A stretch of DNA of 43,275 nt, taken from positions 1-43,275 of the forward strand of contig JAHQRK010000069.1 in NCBI GenBank assembly GCA_019828595.1. Direction: 5' to 3'. A program made the position numbers and the translations under genes. How positions within the stretch are numbered: position 1 is the stretch's first letter; the number at the start of each line of letters is the position of its first letter. Under the pieces are notes generated by a model, which did no database searches, was not told the DNA's origin, and was given only the letters and a program-made list of their open reading frames with translations. Below, piece by piece: positions 9,801 to 23,300 of this stretch. Origin of the DNA: Aphanomyces cochlioides. Its lineage: Eukaryota > Oomycota > Saprolegniomycetes > Saprolegniales > Verrucalvaceae.

Positions 9801-11098
9801 AAAGTGGCATCGAGATGCATTTTGTGGGGTATGATTGGGACTATCGCGTGTTGATTTCGGACCAAGTTGATGCTTGGTCGTCCACCACACGAGCATGACA
9901 CCTTTCAAACATGCCAGACGTGGCGAGTGGGTATCTCGATGGGGTCGAGATGTGCATGTGGCACGTGGGTACCAAAAGTGGAGAAAAAGTGGCATCGAGA
10001 TGCATTTTGTGGGGTATGATTGGGACTATCGCGTGTTGATTTCGGACCAAGTTGATGCTTGGTCGTCCACCACACGAGCATGACACCTTTCAAACATGCC
10101 AGACGTGGCGAGTGGGTATCTCGATGGGGTCGAGATGTGCATGTGGCACGTGGGTACCAAAAGTGGAGAAAAAGTGGCATCGAGATGCATTTTGTGGGGT
10201 ATGATTGGGACTATCGCGTGTTGATTTCGGACCAAGTTGATGCTTGGTCGTCCACCACACGAGCATGACACCTTTCAAACATGCCAGACGTGGCGAGTGG
10301 GTATCTCGATGGGGTCGAGATGTGCATGTGGCACGTGGGTACCAAAAGTGGAGAAAAAGTGGCATCGAGATGCATTTTGTGGGGTATGATTGGGACTATC
10401 GCGTGTTGATTTCGGACCAAGTTGATGCTTGGTCGTCCACCACACGAGCATGACACCTTTCAAACATGCCAGACGTGGCGAGTGGGTATCTCGATGGGGT
10501 CGAGATGTGCATGTGGCACGTGGGTACCAAAAGTGGAGAAAAAGTGGCATCGAGATGCATTTTGTGGGGTATGATTGGGACTATCGCGTGTTGATTTCGG
10601 ACCAAGTTGATGCTTGGTCGTCCACCACACGAGCATGACACCTTTCAAACATGCCAGACGTGGCGAGTGGGTATCTCGATGGGGTCGAGATGTGCATGTG
10701 GCACGTGGGTACCAAAAGTGGAGAAAAAGTGGCATCGAGATGCATTTTGTGGGGTATGATTGGGACTATCGCGTGTTGATTTCGGACCAAGTTGATGCTT
10801 GGTCGTCCACCACACGAGCATGACACCTTTCAAACATGCCAGACGTGGCGAGTGGGTATCTCGATGGGGTCGAGATGTGCATGTGGCACGTGGGTACCAA
10901 AAGTGGAGAAAAAGTGGCATCGAGATGCATTTTGTGGGGTATGATTGGGACTATCGCGTGTTGATTTCGGACCAAGTTGATGCTTGGTCGTCCACCACAC
11001 GAGCATGACACCTTTCAAACATGCCAGACGTGGCGAGTGGGTATCTCGATGGGGTCGAGATGTGCATGTGGCACGTGGGTACCAAAAGTGGAGAAAAA

Positions 11099-11652
11099 GT
11101 GGCATCGAGATGCATTTTGTGGGGTATGATTGGGACTATCGCGTGTTGATTTCGGACCAAGTTGATGCTTGGTCGTCCACCACACGAGCATGACACCTTT
11201 GCAAACATGCCAGACGTGGCGAGTGGGTATCTCGATGGGGTCGAGATGTGCATGTGGCACGTGGGTATCAAAAGTGGAAAAAAGTGGCATCGAGATGCAT
11301 TTTGTGGGGTATGATTGGGACACTGCGTGTTGATTTCGGGACCAAGTTGATGCTTGGTCGTCCACCACACGAGCATGACACCTTTCAAACATGCCAGACG
11401 TGGCGAGTGGGTATCTCGATGGGGTCGAGACGTGCATGTGGCACGTGGGTACCAAAGTGAGAAAAAGTGGCATCGAGATGTATTTTGTGGGGTATGCTTG
11501 GGACTATCGCGTGTTGATTTCGGACCAAGTTGATGCTTGGTCGTCCACCACACGAGCATGACACCTTTCAAACATGCCAGACGTGGCGAGTGGGTATCTC
11601 AATGGGGTCGAGATGTGCATGTGGCACGTGGGAGACCAAAAGTGGAGAAAAA
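11099..11652 (+). repeat. Variant island of three monomers inside the core
   Basis: Three adjacent monomers (11099, 11284, 11467) carry at least a dozen changes while both sides are uniform. The first has an extra G in CCTTTGCAAAC, GGTATC in place of GGTACC, and a G lost from the linker. The second has GACACTGCGTG, TTCGGGACC, GAGACGTGC, CCAAAGTG and a lost linker G. The third has GATGTATT, TATGCTTGG, CTCAATGG and GGGAGACC. The linker forms GTGGAAAAAAG and GTGAGAAAAAG also occur in the left-edge monomers at 749 and 565. The island therefore resembles edge-type sequence retained within, or moved into, the core. Confidence 0.88.
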
Positions 11653-14600
11653 GTGGCATCGAGATGCATTTTGTGGGGTATGATTGGGACTATCGCGTGT
11701 TGATTTCGGACCAAGTTGATGCTTGGTCGTCCACCACACGAGCATGACACCTTTCAAACATGCCAGACGTGGCGAGTGGGTATCTCGATGGGGTCGAGAT
11801 GTGCATGTGGCACGTGGGTACCAAAAGTGGAGAAAAAGTGGCATCGAGATGCATTTTGTGGGGTATGATTGGGACTATCGCGTGTTGATTTCGGACCAAG
11901 TTGATGCTTGGTCGTCCACCACACGAGCATGACACCTTTCAAACATGCCAGACGTGGCGAGTGGGTATCTCGATGGGGTCGAGATGTGCATGTGGCACGT
12001 GGGTACCAAAAGTGGAGAAAAAGTGGCATCGAGATGCATTTTGTGGGGTATGATTGGGACTATCGCGTGTTGATTTCGGACCAAGTTGATGCTTGGTCGT
12101 CCACCACACGAGCATGACACCTTTCAAACATGCCAGACGTGGCGAGTGGGTATCTCGATGGGGTCGAGATGTGCATGTGGCACGTGGGTACCAAAAGTGG
12201 AGAAAAAGTGGCATCGAGATGCATTTTGTGGGGTATGATTGGGACTATCGCGTGTTGATTTCGGACCAAGTTGATGCTTGGTCGTCCACCACACGAGCAT
12301 GACACCTTTCAAACATGCCAGACGTGGCGAGTGGGTATCTCGATGGGGTCGAGATGTGCATGTGGCACGTGGGTACCAAAAGTGGAGAAAAAGTGGCATC
12401 GAGATGCATTTTGTGGGGTATGATTGGGACTATCGCGTGTTGATTTCGGACCAAGTTGATGCTTGGTCGTCCACCACACGAGCATGACACCTTTCAAACA
12501 TGCCAGACGTGGCGAGTGGGTATCTCGATGGGGTCGAGATGTGCATGTGGCACGTGGGTACCAAAAGTGGAGAAAAAGTGGCATCGAGATGCATTTTGTG
12601 GGGTATGATTGGGACTATCGCGTGTTGATTTCGGACCAAGTTGATGCTTGGTCGTCCACCACACGAGCATGACACCTTTCAAACATGCCAGACGTGGCGA
12701 GTGGGTATCTCGATGGGGTCGAGATGTGCATGTGGCACGTGGGTACCAAAAGTGGAGAAAAAGTGGCATCGAGATGCATTTTGTGGGGTATGATTGGGAC
12801 TATCGCGTGTTGATTTCGGACCAAGTTGATGCTTGGTCGTCCACCACACGAGCATGACACCTTTCAAACATGCCAGACGTGGCGAGTGGGTATCTCGATG
12901 GGGTCGAGATGTGCATGTGGCACGTGGGTACCAAAAGTGGAGAAAAAGTGGCATCGAGATGCATTTTGTGGGGTATGATTGGGACTATCGCGTGTTGATT
13001 TCGGACCAAGTTGATGCTTGGTCGTCCACCACACGAGCATGACACCTTTCAAACATGCCAGACGTGGCGAGTGGGTATCTCGATGGGGTCGAGATGTGCA
13101 TGTGGCACGTGGGTACCAAAAGTGGAGAAAAAGTGGCATCGAGATGCATTTTGTGGGGTATGATTGGGACTATCGCGTGTTGATTTCGGACCAAGTTGAT
13201 GCTTGGTCGTCCACCACACGAGCATGACACCTTTCAAACATGCCAGACGTGGCGAGTGGGTATCTCGATGGGGTCGAGATGTGCATGTGGCACGTGGGTA
13301 CCAAAAGTGGAGAAAAAGTGGCATCGAGATGCATTTTGTGGGGTATGATTGGGACTATCGCGTGTTGATTTCGGACCAAGTTGATGCTTGGTCGTCCACC
13401 ACACGAGCATGACACCTTTCAAACATGCCAGACGTGGCGAGTGGGTATCTCGATGGGGTCGAGATGTGCATGTGGCACGTGGGTACCAAAAGTGGAGAAA
13501 AAGTGGCATCGAGATGCATTTTGTGGGGTATGATTGGGACTATCGCGTGTTGATTTCGGACCAAGTTGATGCTTGGTCGTCCACCACACGAGCATGACAC
13601 CTTTCAAACATGCCAGACGTGGCGAGTGGGTATCTCGATGGGGTCGAGATGTGCATGTGGCACGTGGGTACCAAAAGTGGAGAAAAAGTGGCATCGAGAT
13701 GCATTTTGTGGGGTATGATTGGGACTATCGCGTGTTGATTTCGGACCAAGTTGATGCTTGGTCGTCCACCACACGAGCATGACACCTTTCAAACATGCCA
13801 GACGTGGCGAGTGGGTATCTCGATGGGGTCGAGATGTGCATGTGGCACGTGGGTACCAAAAGTGGAGAAAAAGTGGCATCGAGATGCATTTTGTGGGGTA
13901 TGATTGGGACTATCGCGTGTTGATTTCGGACCAAGTTGATGCTTGGTCGTCCACCACACGAGCATGACACCTTTCAAACATGCCAGACGTGGCGAGTGGG
14001 TATCTCGATGGGGTCGAGATGTGCATGTGGCACGTGGGTACCAAAAGTGGAGAAAAAGTGGCATCGAGATGCATTTTGTGGGGTATGATTGGGACTATCG
14101 CGTGTTGATTTCGGACCAAGTTGATGCTTGGTCGTCCACCACACGAGCATGACACCTTTCAAACATGCCAGACGTGGCGAGTGGGTATCTCGATGGGGTC
14201 GAGATGTGCATGTGGCACGTGGGTACCAAAAGTGGAGAAAAAGTGGCATCGAGATGCATTTTGTGGGGTATGATTGGGACTATCGCGTGTTGATTTCGGA
14301 CCAAGTTGATGCTTGGTCGTCCACCACACGAGCATGACACCTTTCAAACATGCCAGACGTGGCGAGTGGGTATCTCGATGGGGTCGAGATGTGCATGTGG
14401 CACGTGGGTACCAAAAGTGGAGAAAAAGTGGCATCGAGATGCATTTTGTGGGGTATGATTGGGACTATCGCGTGTTGATTTCGGACCAAGTTGATGCTTG
14501 GTCGTCCACCACACGAGCATGACACCTTTCAAACATGCCAGACGTGGCGAGTGGGTATCTCGATGGGGTCGAGATGTGCATGTGGCACGTGGGTACCAAA

Positions 14601-17600
14601 AGTGGAGAAAAAGTGGCATCGAGATGCATTTTGTGGGGTATGATTGGGACTATCGCGTGTTGATTTCGGACCAAGTTGATGCTTGGTCGTCCACCACACG
14701 AGCATGACACCTTTCAAACATGCCAGACGTGGCGAGTGGGTATCTCGATGGGGTCGAGATGTGCATGTGGCACGTGGGTACCAAAAGTGGAGAAAAAGTG
14801 GCATCGAGATGCATTTTGTGGGGTATGATTGGGACTATCGCGTGTTGATTTCGGACCAAGTTGATGCTTGGTCGTCCACCACACGAGCATGACACCTTTC
14901 AAACATGCCAGACGTGGCGAGTGGGTATCTCGATGGGGTCGAGATGTGCATGTGGCACGTGGGTACCAAAAGTGGAGAAAAAGTGGCATCGAGATGCATT
15001 TTGTGGGGTATGATTGGGACTATCGCGTGTTGATTTCGGACCAAGTTGATGCTTGGTCGTCCACCACACGAGCATGACACCTTTCAAACATGCCAGACGT
15101 GGCGAGTGGGTATCTCGATGGGGTCGAGATGTGCATGTGGCACGTGGGTACCAAAAGTGGAGAAAAAGTGGCATCGAGATGCATTTTGTGGGGTATGATT
15201 GGGACTATCGCGTGTTGATTTCGGACCAAGTTGATGCTTGGTCGTCCACCACACGAGCATGACACCTTTCAAACATGCCAGACGTGGCGAGTGGGTATCT
15301 CGATGGGGTCGAGATGTGCATGTGGCACGTGGGTACCAAAAGTGGAGAAAAAGTGGCATCGAGATGCATTTTGTGGGGTATGATTGGGACTATCGCGTGT
15401 TGATTTCGGACCAAGTTGATGCTTGGTCGTCCACCACACGAGCATGACACCTTTCAAACATGCCAGACGTGGCGAGTGGGTATCTCGATGGGGTCGAGAT
15501 GTGCATGTGGCACGTGGGTACCAAAAGTGGAGAAAAAGTGGCATCGAGATGCATTTTGTGGGGTATGATTGGGACTATCGCGTGTTGATTTCGGACCAAG
15601 TTGATGCTTGGTCGTCCACCACACGAGCATGACACCTTTCAAACATGCCAGACGTGGCGAGTGGGTATCTCGATGGGGTCGAGATGTGCATGTGGCACGT
15701 GGGTACCAAAAGTGGAGAAAAAGTGGCATCGAGATGCATTTTGTGGGGTATGATTGGGACTATCGCGTGTTGATTTCGGACCAAGTTGATGCTTGGTCGT
15801 CCACCACACGAGCATGACACCTTTCAAACATGCCAGACGTGGCGAGTGGGTATCTCGATGGGGTCGAGATGTGCATGTGGCACGTGGGTACCAAAAGTGG
15901 AGAAAAAGTGGCATCGAGATGCATTTTGTGGGGTATGATTGGGACTATCGCGTGTTGATTTCGGACCAAGTTGATGCTTGGTCGTCCACCACACGAGCAT
16001 GACACCTTTCAAACATGCCAGACGTGGCGAGTGGGTATCTCGATGGGGTCGAGATGTGCATGTGGCACGTGGGTACCAAAAGTGGAGAAAAAGTGGCATC
16101 GAGATGCATTTTGTGGGGTATGATTGGGACTATCGCGTGTTGATTTCGGACCAAGTTGATGCTTGGTCGTCCACCACACGAGCATGACACCTTTCAAACA
16201 TGCCAGACGTGGCGAGTGGGTATCTCGATGGGGTCGAGATGTGCATGTGGCACGTGGGTACCAAAAGTGGAGAAAAAGTGGCATCGAGATGCATTTTGTG
16301 GGGTATGATTGGGACTATCGCGTGTTGATTTCGGACCAAGTTGATGCTTGGTCGTCCACCACACGAGCATGACACCTTTCAAACATGCCAGACGTGGCGA
16401 GTGGGTATCTCGATGGGGTCGAGATGTGCATGTGGCACGTGGGTACCAAAAGTGGAGAAAAAGTGGCATCGAGATGCATTTTGTGGGGTATGATTGGGAC
16501 TATCGCGTGTTGATTTCGGACCAAGTTGATGCTTGGTCGTCCACCACACGAGCATGACACCTTTCAAACATGCCAGACGTGGCGAGTGGGTATCTCGATG
16601 GGGTCGAGATGTGCATGTGGCACGTGGGTACCAAAAGTGGAGAAAAAGTGGCATCGAGATGCATTTTGTGGGGTATGATTGGGACTATCGCGTGTTGATT
16701 TCGGACCAAGTTGATGCTTGGTCGTCCACCACACGAGCATGACACCTTTCAAACATGCCAGACGTGGCGAGTGGGTATCTCGATGGGGTCGAGATGTGCA
16801 TGTGGCACGTGGGTACCAAAAGTGGAGAAAAAGTGGCATCGAGATGCATTTTGTGGGGTATGATTGGGACTATCGCGTGTTGATTTCGGACCAAGTTGAT
16901 GCTTGGTCGTCCACCACACGAGCATGACACCTTTCAAACATGCCAGACGTGGCGAGTGGGTATCTCGATGGGGTCGAGATGTGCATGTGGCACGTGGGTA
17001 CCAAAAGTGGAGAAAAAGTGGCATCGAGATGCATTTTGTGGGGTATGATTGGGACTATCGCGTGTTGATTTCGGACCAAGTTGATGCTTGGTCGTCCACC
17101 ACACGAGCATGACACCTTTCAAACATGCCAGACGTGGCGAGTGGGTATCTCGATGGGGTCGAGATGTGCATGTGGCACGTGGGTACCAAAAGTGGAGAAA
17201 AAGTGGCATCGAGATGCATTTTGTGGGGTATGATTGGGACTATCGCGTGTTGATTTCGGACCAAGTTGATGCTTGGTCGTCCACCACACGAGCATGACAC
17301 CTTTCAAACATGCCAGACGTGGCGAGTGGGTATCTCGATGGGGTCGAGATGTGCATGTGGCACGTGGGTACCAAAAGTGGAGAAAAAGTGGCATCGAGAT
17401 GCATTTTGTGGGGTATGATTGGGACTATCGCGTGTTGATTTCGGACCAAGTTGATGCTTGGTCGTCCACCACACGAGCATGACACCTTTCAAACATGCCA
17501 GACGTGGCGAGTGGGTATCTCGATGGGGTCGAGATGTGCATGTGGCACGTGGGTACCAAAAGTGGAGAAAAAGTGGCATCGAGATGCATTTTGTGGGGTA

Positions 17601-20162
17601 TGATTGGGACTATCGCGTGTTGATTTCGGACCAAGTTGATGCTTGGTCGTCCACCACACGAGCATGACACCTTTCAAACATGCCAGACGTGGCGAGTGGG
17701 TATCTCGATGGGGTCGAGATGTGCATGTGGCACGTGGGTACCAAAAGTGGAGAAAAAGTGGCATCGAGATGCATTTTGTGGGGTATGATTGGGACTATCG
17801 CGTGTTGATTTCGGACCAAGTTGATGCTTGGTCGTCCACCACACGAGCATGACACCTTTCAAACATGCCAGACGTGGCGAGTGGGTATCTCGATGGGGTC
17901 GAGATGTGCATGTGGCACGTGGGTACCAAAAGTGGAGAAAAAGTGGCATCGAGATGCATTTTGTGGGGTATGATTGGGACTATCGCGTGTTGATTTCGGA
18001 CCAAGTTGATGCTTGGTCGTCCACCACACGAGCATGACACCTTTCAAACATGCCAGACGTGGCGAGTGGGTATCTCGATGGGGTCGAGATGTGCATGTGG
18101 CACGTGGGTACCAAAAGTGGAGAAAAAGTGGCATCGAGATGCATTTTGTGGGGTATGATTGGGACTATCGCGTGTTGATTTCGGACCAAGTTGATGCTTG
18201 GTCGTCCACCACACGAGCATGACACCTTTCAAACATGCCAGACGTGGCGAGTGGGTATCTCGATGGGGTCGAGATGTGCATGTGGCACGTGGGTACCAAA
18301 AGTGGAGAAAAAGTGGCATCGAGATGCATTTTGTGGGGTATGATTGGGACTATCGCGTGTTGATTTCGGACCAAGTTGATGCTTGGTCGTCCACCACACG
18401 AGCATGACACCTTTCAAACATGCCAGACGTGGCGAGTGGGTATCTCGATGGGGTCGAGATGTGCATGTGGCACGTGGGTACCAAAAGTGGAGAAAAAGTG
18501 GCATCGAGATGCATTTTGTGGGGTATGATTGGGACTATCGCGTGTTGATTTCGGACCAAGTTGATGCTTGGTCGTCCACCACACGAGCATGACACCTTTC
18601 AAACATGCCAGACGTGGCGAGTGGGTATCTCGATGGGGTCGAGATGTGCATGTGGCACGTGGGTACCAAAAGTGGAGAAAAAGTGGCATCGAGATGCATT
18701 TTGTGGGGTATGATTGGGACTATCGCGTGTTGATTTCGGACCAAGTTGATGCTTGGTCGTCCACCACACGAGCATGACACCTTTCAAACATGCCAGACGT
18801 GGCGAGTGGGTATCTCGATGGGGTCGAGATGTGCATGTGGCACGTGGGTACCAAAAGTGGAGAAAAAGTGGCATCGAGATGCATTTTGTGGGGTATGATT
18901 GGGACTATCGCGTGTTGATTTCGGACCAAGTTGATGCTTGGTCGTCCACCACACGAGCATGACACCTTTCAAACATGCCAGACGTGGCGAGTGGGTATCT
19001 CGATGGGGTCGAGATGTGCATGTGGCACGTGGGTACCAAAAGTGGAGAAAAAGTGGCATCGAGATGCATTTTGTGGGGTATGATTGGGACTATCGCGTGT
19101 TGATTTCGGACCAAGTTGATGCTTGGTCGTCCACCACACGAGCATGACACCTTTCAAACATGCCAGACGTGGCGAGTGGGTATCTCGATGGGGTCGAGAT
19201 GTGCATGTGGCACGTGGGTACCAAAAGTGGAGAAAAAGTGGCATCGAGATGCATTTTGTGGGGTATGATTGGGACTATCGCGTGTTGATTTCGGACCAAG
19301 TTGATGCTTGGTCGTCCACCACACGAGCATGACACCTTTCAAACATGCCAGACGTGGCGAGTGGGTATCTCGATGGGGTCGAGATGTGCATGTGGCACGT
19401 GGGTACCAAAAGTGGAGAAAAAGTGGCATCGAGATGCATTTTGTGGGGTATGATTGGGACTATCGCGTGTTGATTTCGGACCAAGTTGATGCTTGGTCGT
19501 CCACCACACGAGCATGACACCTTTCAAACATGCCAGACGTGGCGAGTGGGTATCTCGATGGGGTCGAGATGTGCATGTGGCACGTGGGTACCAAAAGTGG
19601 AGAAAAAGTGGCATCGAGATGCATTTTGTGGGGTATGATTGGGACTATCGCGTGTTGATTTCGGACCAAGTTGATGCTTGGTCGTCCACCACACGAGCAT
19701 GACACCTTTCAAACATGCCAGACGTGGCGAGTGGGTATCTCGATGGGGTCGAGATGTGCATGTGGCACGTGGGTACCAAAAGTGGAGAAAAAGTGGCATC
19801 GAGATGCATTTTGTGGGGTATGATTGGGACTATCGCGTGTTGATTTCGGACCAAGTTGATGCTTGGTCGTCCACCACACGAGCATGACACCTTTCAAACA
19901 TGCCAGACGTGGCGAGTGGGTATCTCGATGGGGTCGAGATGTGCATGTGGCACGTGGGTACCAAAAGTGGAGAAAAAGTGGCATCGAGATGCATTTTGTG
20001 GGGTATGATTGGGACTATCGCGTGTTGATTTCGGACCAAGTTGATGCTTGGTCGTCCACCACACGAGCATGACACCTTTCAAACATGCCAGACGTGGCGA
20101 GTGGGTATCTCGATGGGGTCGAGATGTGCATGTGGCACGTGGGTACCAAAAGTGGAGAAAAA
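11653..20162 (+). repeat. Homogeneous block B: 46 identical monomers
   Basis: Exact 185-bp stepping holds over 8,510 bp with no difference detected. The block is bounded on the left by the variant island and on the right by a monomer with one deleted T. Confidence 0.88.
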
Positions 20163-20346
20163 GTGGCATCGAGATGCATTTTGTGGGGTATGATTGGGAC
20201 TATCGCGTGTTGATTTCGGACCAAGTTGATGCTTGGTCGTCCACCACACGAGCATGACACCTTCAAACATGCCAGACGTGGCGAGTGGGTATCTCGATGG
20301 GGTCGAGATGTGCATGTGGCACGTGGGTACCAAAAGTGGAGAAAAA
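20163..20346 (+). repeat. 184-bp monomer, one T deleted
   Basis: ACACCTTTCAAAC reads ACACCTTCAAAC at about 20260-20266. This is the only difference from consensus and separates blocks B and C. It is a single homopolymer change, so slippage and residual sequencing error cannot be told apart. Confidence 0.85.
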
Positions 20347-23300
20347 GTGGCATCGAGATGCATTTTGTGGGGTATGATTGGGACTATCGCGTGTTGATTT
20401 CGGACCAAGTTGATGCTTGGTCGTCCACCACACGAGCATGACACCTTTCAAACATGCCAGACGTGGCGAGTGGGTATCTCGATGGGGTCGAGATGTGCAT
20501 GTGGCACGTGGGTACCAAAAGTGGAGAAAAAGTGGCATCGAGATGCATTTTGTGGGGTATGATTGGGACTATCGCGTGTTGATTTCGGACCAAGTTGATG
20601 CTTGGTCGTCCACCACACGAGCATGACACCTTTCAAACATGCCAGACGTGGCGAGTGGGTATCTCGATGGGGTCGAGATGTGCATGTGGCACGTGGGTAC
20701 CAAAAGTGGAGAAAAAGTGGCATCGAGATGCATTTTGTGGGGTATGATTGGGACTATCGCGTGTTGATTTCGGACCAAGTTGATGCTTGGTCGTCCACCA
20801 CACGAGCATGACACCTTTCAAACATGCCAGACGTGGCGAGTGGGTATCTCGATGGGGTCGAGATGTGCATGTGGCACGTGGGTACCAAAAGTGGAGAAAA
20901 AGTGGCATCGAGATGCATTTTGTGGGGTATGATTGGGACTATCGCGTGTTGATTTCGGACCAAGTTGATGCTTGGTCGTCCACCACACGAGCATGACACC
21001 TTTCAAACATGCCAGACGTGGCGAGTGGGTATCTCGATGGGGTCGAGATGTGCATGTGGCACGTGGGTACCAAAAGTGGAGAAAAAGTGGCATCGAGATG
21101 CATTTTGTGGGGTATGATTGGGACTATCGCGTGTTGATTTCGGACCAAGTTGATGCTTGGTCGTCCACCACACGAGCATGACACCTTTCAAACATGCCAG
21201 ACGTGGCGAGTGGGTATCTCGATGGGGTCGAGATGTGCATGTGGCACGTGGGTACCAAAAGTGGAGAAAAAGTGGCATCGAGATGCATTTTGTGGGGTAT
21301 GATTGGGACTATCGCGTGTTGATTTCGGACCAAGTTGATGCTTGGTCGTCCACCACACGAGCATGACACCTTTCAAACATGCCAGACGTGGCGAGTGGGT
21401 ATCTCGATGGGGTCGAGATGTGCATGTGGCACGTGGGTACCAAAAGTGGAGAAAAAGTGGCATCGAGATGCATTTTGTGGGGTATGATTGGGACTATCGC
21501 GTGTTGATTTCGGACCAAGTTGATGCTTGGTCGTCCACCACACGAGCATGACACCTTTCAAACATGCCAGACGTGGCGAGTGGGTATCTCGATGGGGTCG
21601 AGATGTGCATGTGGCACGTGGGTACCAAAAGTGGAGAAAAAGTGGCATCGAGATGCATTTTGTGGGGTATGATTGGGACTATCGCGTGTTGATTTCGGAC
21701 CAAGTTGATGCTTGGTCGTCCACCACACGAGCATGACACCTTTCAAACATGCCAGACGTGGCGAGTGGGTATCTCGATGGGGTCGAGATGTGCATGTGGC
21801 ACGTGGGTACCAAAAGTGGAGAAAAAGTGGCATCGAGATGCATTTTGTGGGGTATGATTGGGACTATCGCGTGTTGATTTCGGACCAAGTTGATGCTTGG
21901 TCGTCCACCACACGAGCATGACACCTTTCAAACATGCCAGACGTGGCGAGTGGGTATCTCGATGGGGTCGAGATGTGCATGTGGCACGTGGGTACCAAAA
22001 GTGGAGAAAAAGTGGCATCGAGATGCATTTTGTGGGGTATGATTGGGACTATCGCGTGTTGATTTCGGACCAAGTTGATGCTTGGTCGTCCACCACACGA
22101 GCATGACACCTTTCAAACATGCCAGACGTGGCGAGTGGGTATCTCGATGGGGTCGAGATGTGCATGTGGCACGTGGGTACCAAAAGTGGAGAAAAAGTGG
22201 CATCGAGATGCATTTTGTGGGGTATGATTGGGACTATCGCGTGTTGATTTCGGACCAAGTTGATGCTTGGTCGTCCACCACACGAGCATGACACCTTTCA
22301 AACATGCCAGACGTGGCGAGTGGGTATCTCGATGGGGTCGAGATGTGCATGTGGCACGTGGGTACCAAAAGTGGAGAAAAAGTGGCATCGAGATGCATTT
22401 TGTGGGGTATGATTGGGACTATCGCGTGTTGATTTCGGACCAAGTTGATGCTTGGTCGTCCACCACACGAGCATGACACCTTTCAAACATGCCAGACGTG
22501 GCGAGTGGGTATCTCGATGGGGTCGAGATGTGCATGTGGCACGTGGGTACCAAAAGTGGAGAAAAAGTGGCATCGAGATGCATTTTGTGGGGTATGATTG
22601 GGACTATCGCGTGTTGATTTCGGACCAAGTTGATGCTTGGTCGTCCACCACACGAGCATGACACCTTTCAAACATGCCAGACGTGGCGAGTGGGTATCTC
22701 GATGGGGTCGAGATGTGCATGTGGCACGTGGGTACCAAAAGTGGAGAAAAAGTGGCATCGAGATGCATTTTGTGGGGTATGATTGGGACTATCGCGTGTT
22801 GATTTCGGACCAAGTTGATGCTTGGTCGTCCACCACACGAGCATGACACCTTTCAAACATGCCAGACGTGGCGAGTGGGTATCTCGATGGGGTCGAGATG
22901 TGCATGTGGCACGTGGGTACCAAAAGTGGAGAAAAAGTGGCATCGAGATGCATTTTGTGGGGTATGATTGGGACTATCGCGTGTTGATTTCGGACCAAGT
23001 TGATGCTTGGTCGTCCACCACACGAGCATGACACCTTTCAAACATGCCAGACGTGGCGAGTGGGTATCTCGATGGGGTCGAGATGTGCATGTGGCACGTG
23101 GGTACCAAAAGTGGAGAAAAAGTGGCATCGAGATGCATTTTGTGGGGTATGATTGGGACTATCGCGTGTTGATTTCGGACCAAGTTGATGCTTGGTCGTC
23201 CACCACACGAGCATGACACCTTTCAAACATGCCAGACGTGGCGAGTGGGTATCTCGATGGGGTCGAGATGTGCATGTGGCACGTGGGTACCAAAAGTGGA

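Larger units (their letters stand above)
6659..11098 (+). repeat. Homogeneous block A: 24 identical monomers
   Basis: Monomer starts step by exactly 185 bp from 6659 to 10914, with the next start at 11099, and I could find no base difference among the 24 copies. The block ends at a cluster of three variant monomers. Such purity implies recent amplification or strong homogenisation, or an assembly consensus effect. Confidence 0.88.

Noticed and set aside
10951..11571. Open reading frames on both strands, the longest 206 codons on the minus strand here
   Set aside because: They are by-products of the repeat. The monomer is 185 bp (not a multiple of three), so the frame rotates each copy and every frame meets a stop within one or two monomers. 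Longer frames appear only where a one-base indel or variant monomer occurs. The same peptides recur hundreds of times in overlapping frames on both strands, with no start-site or codon signal.
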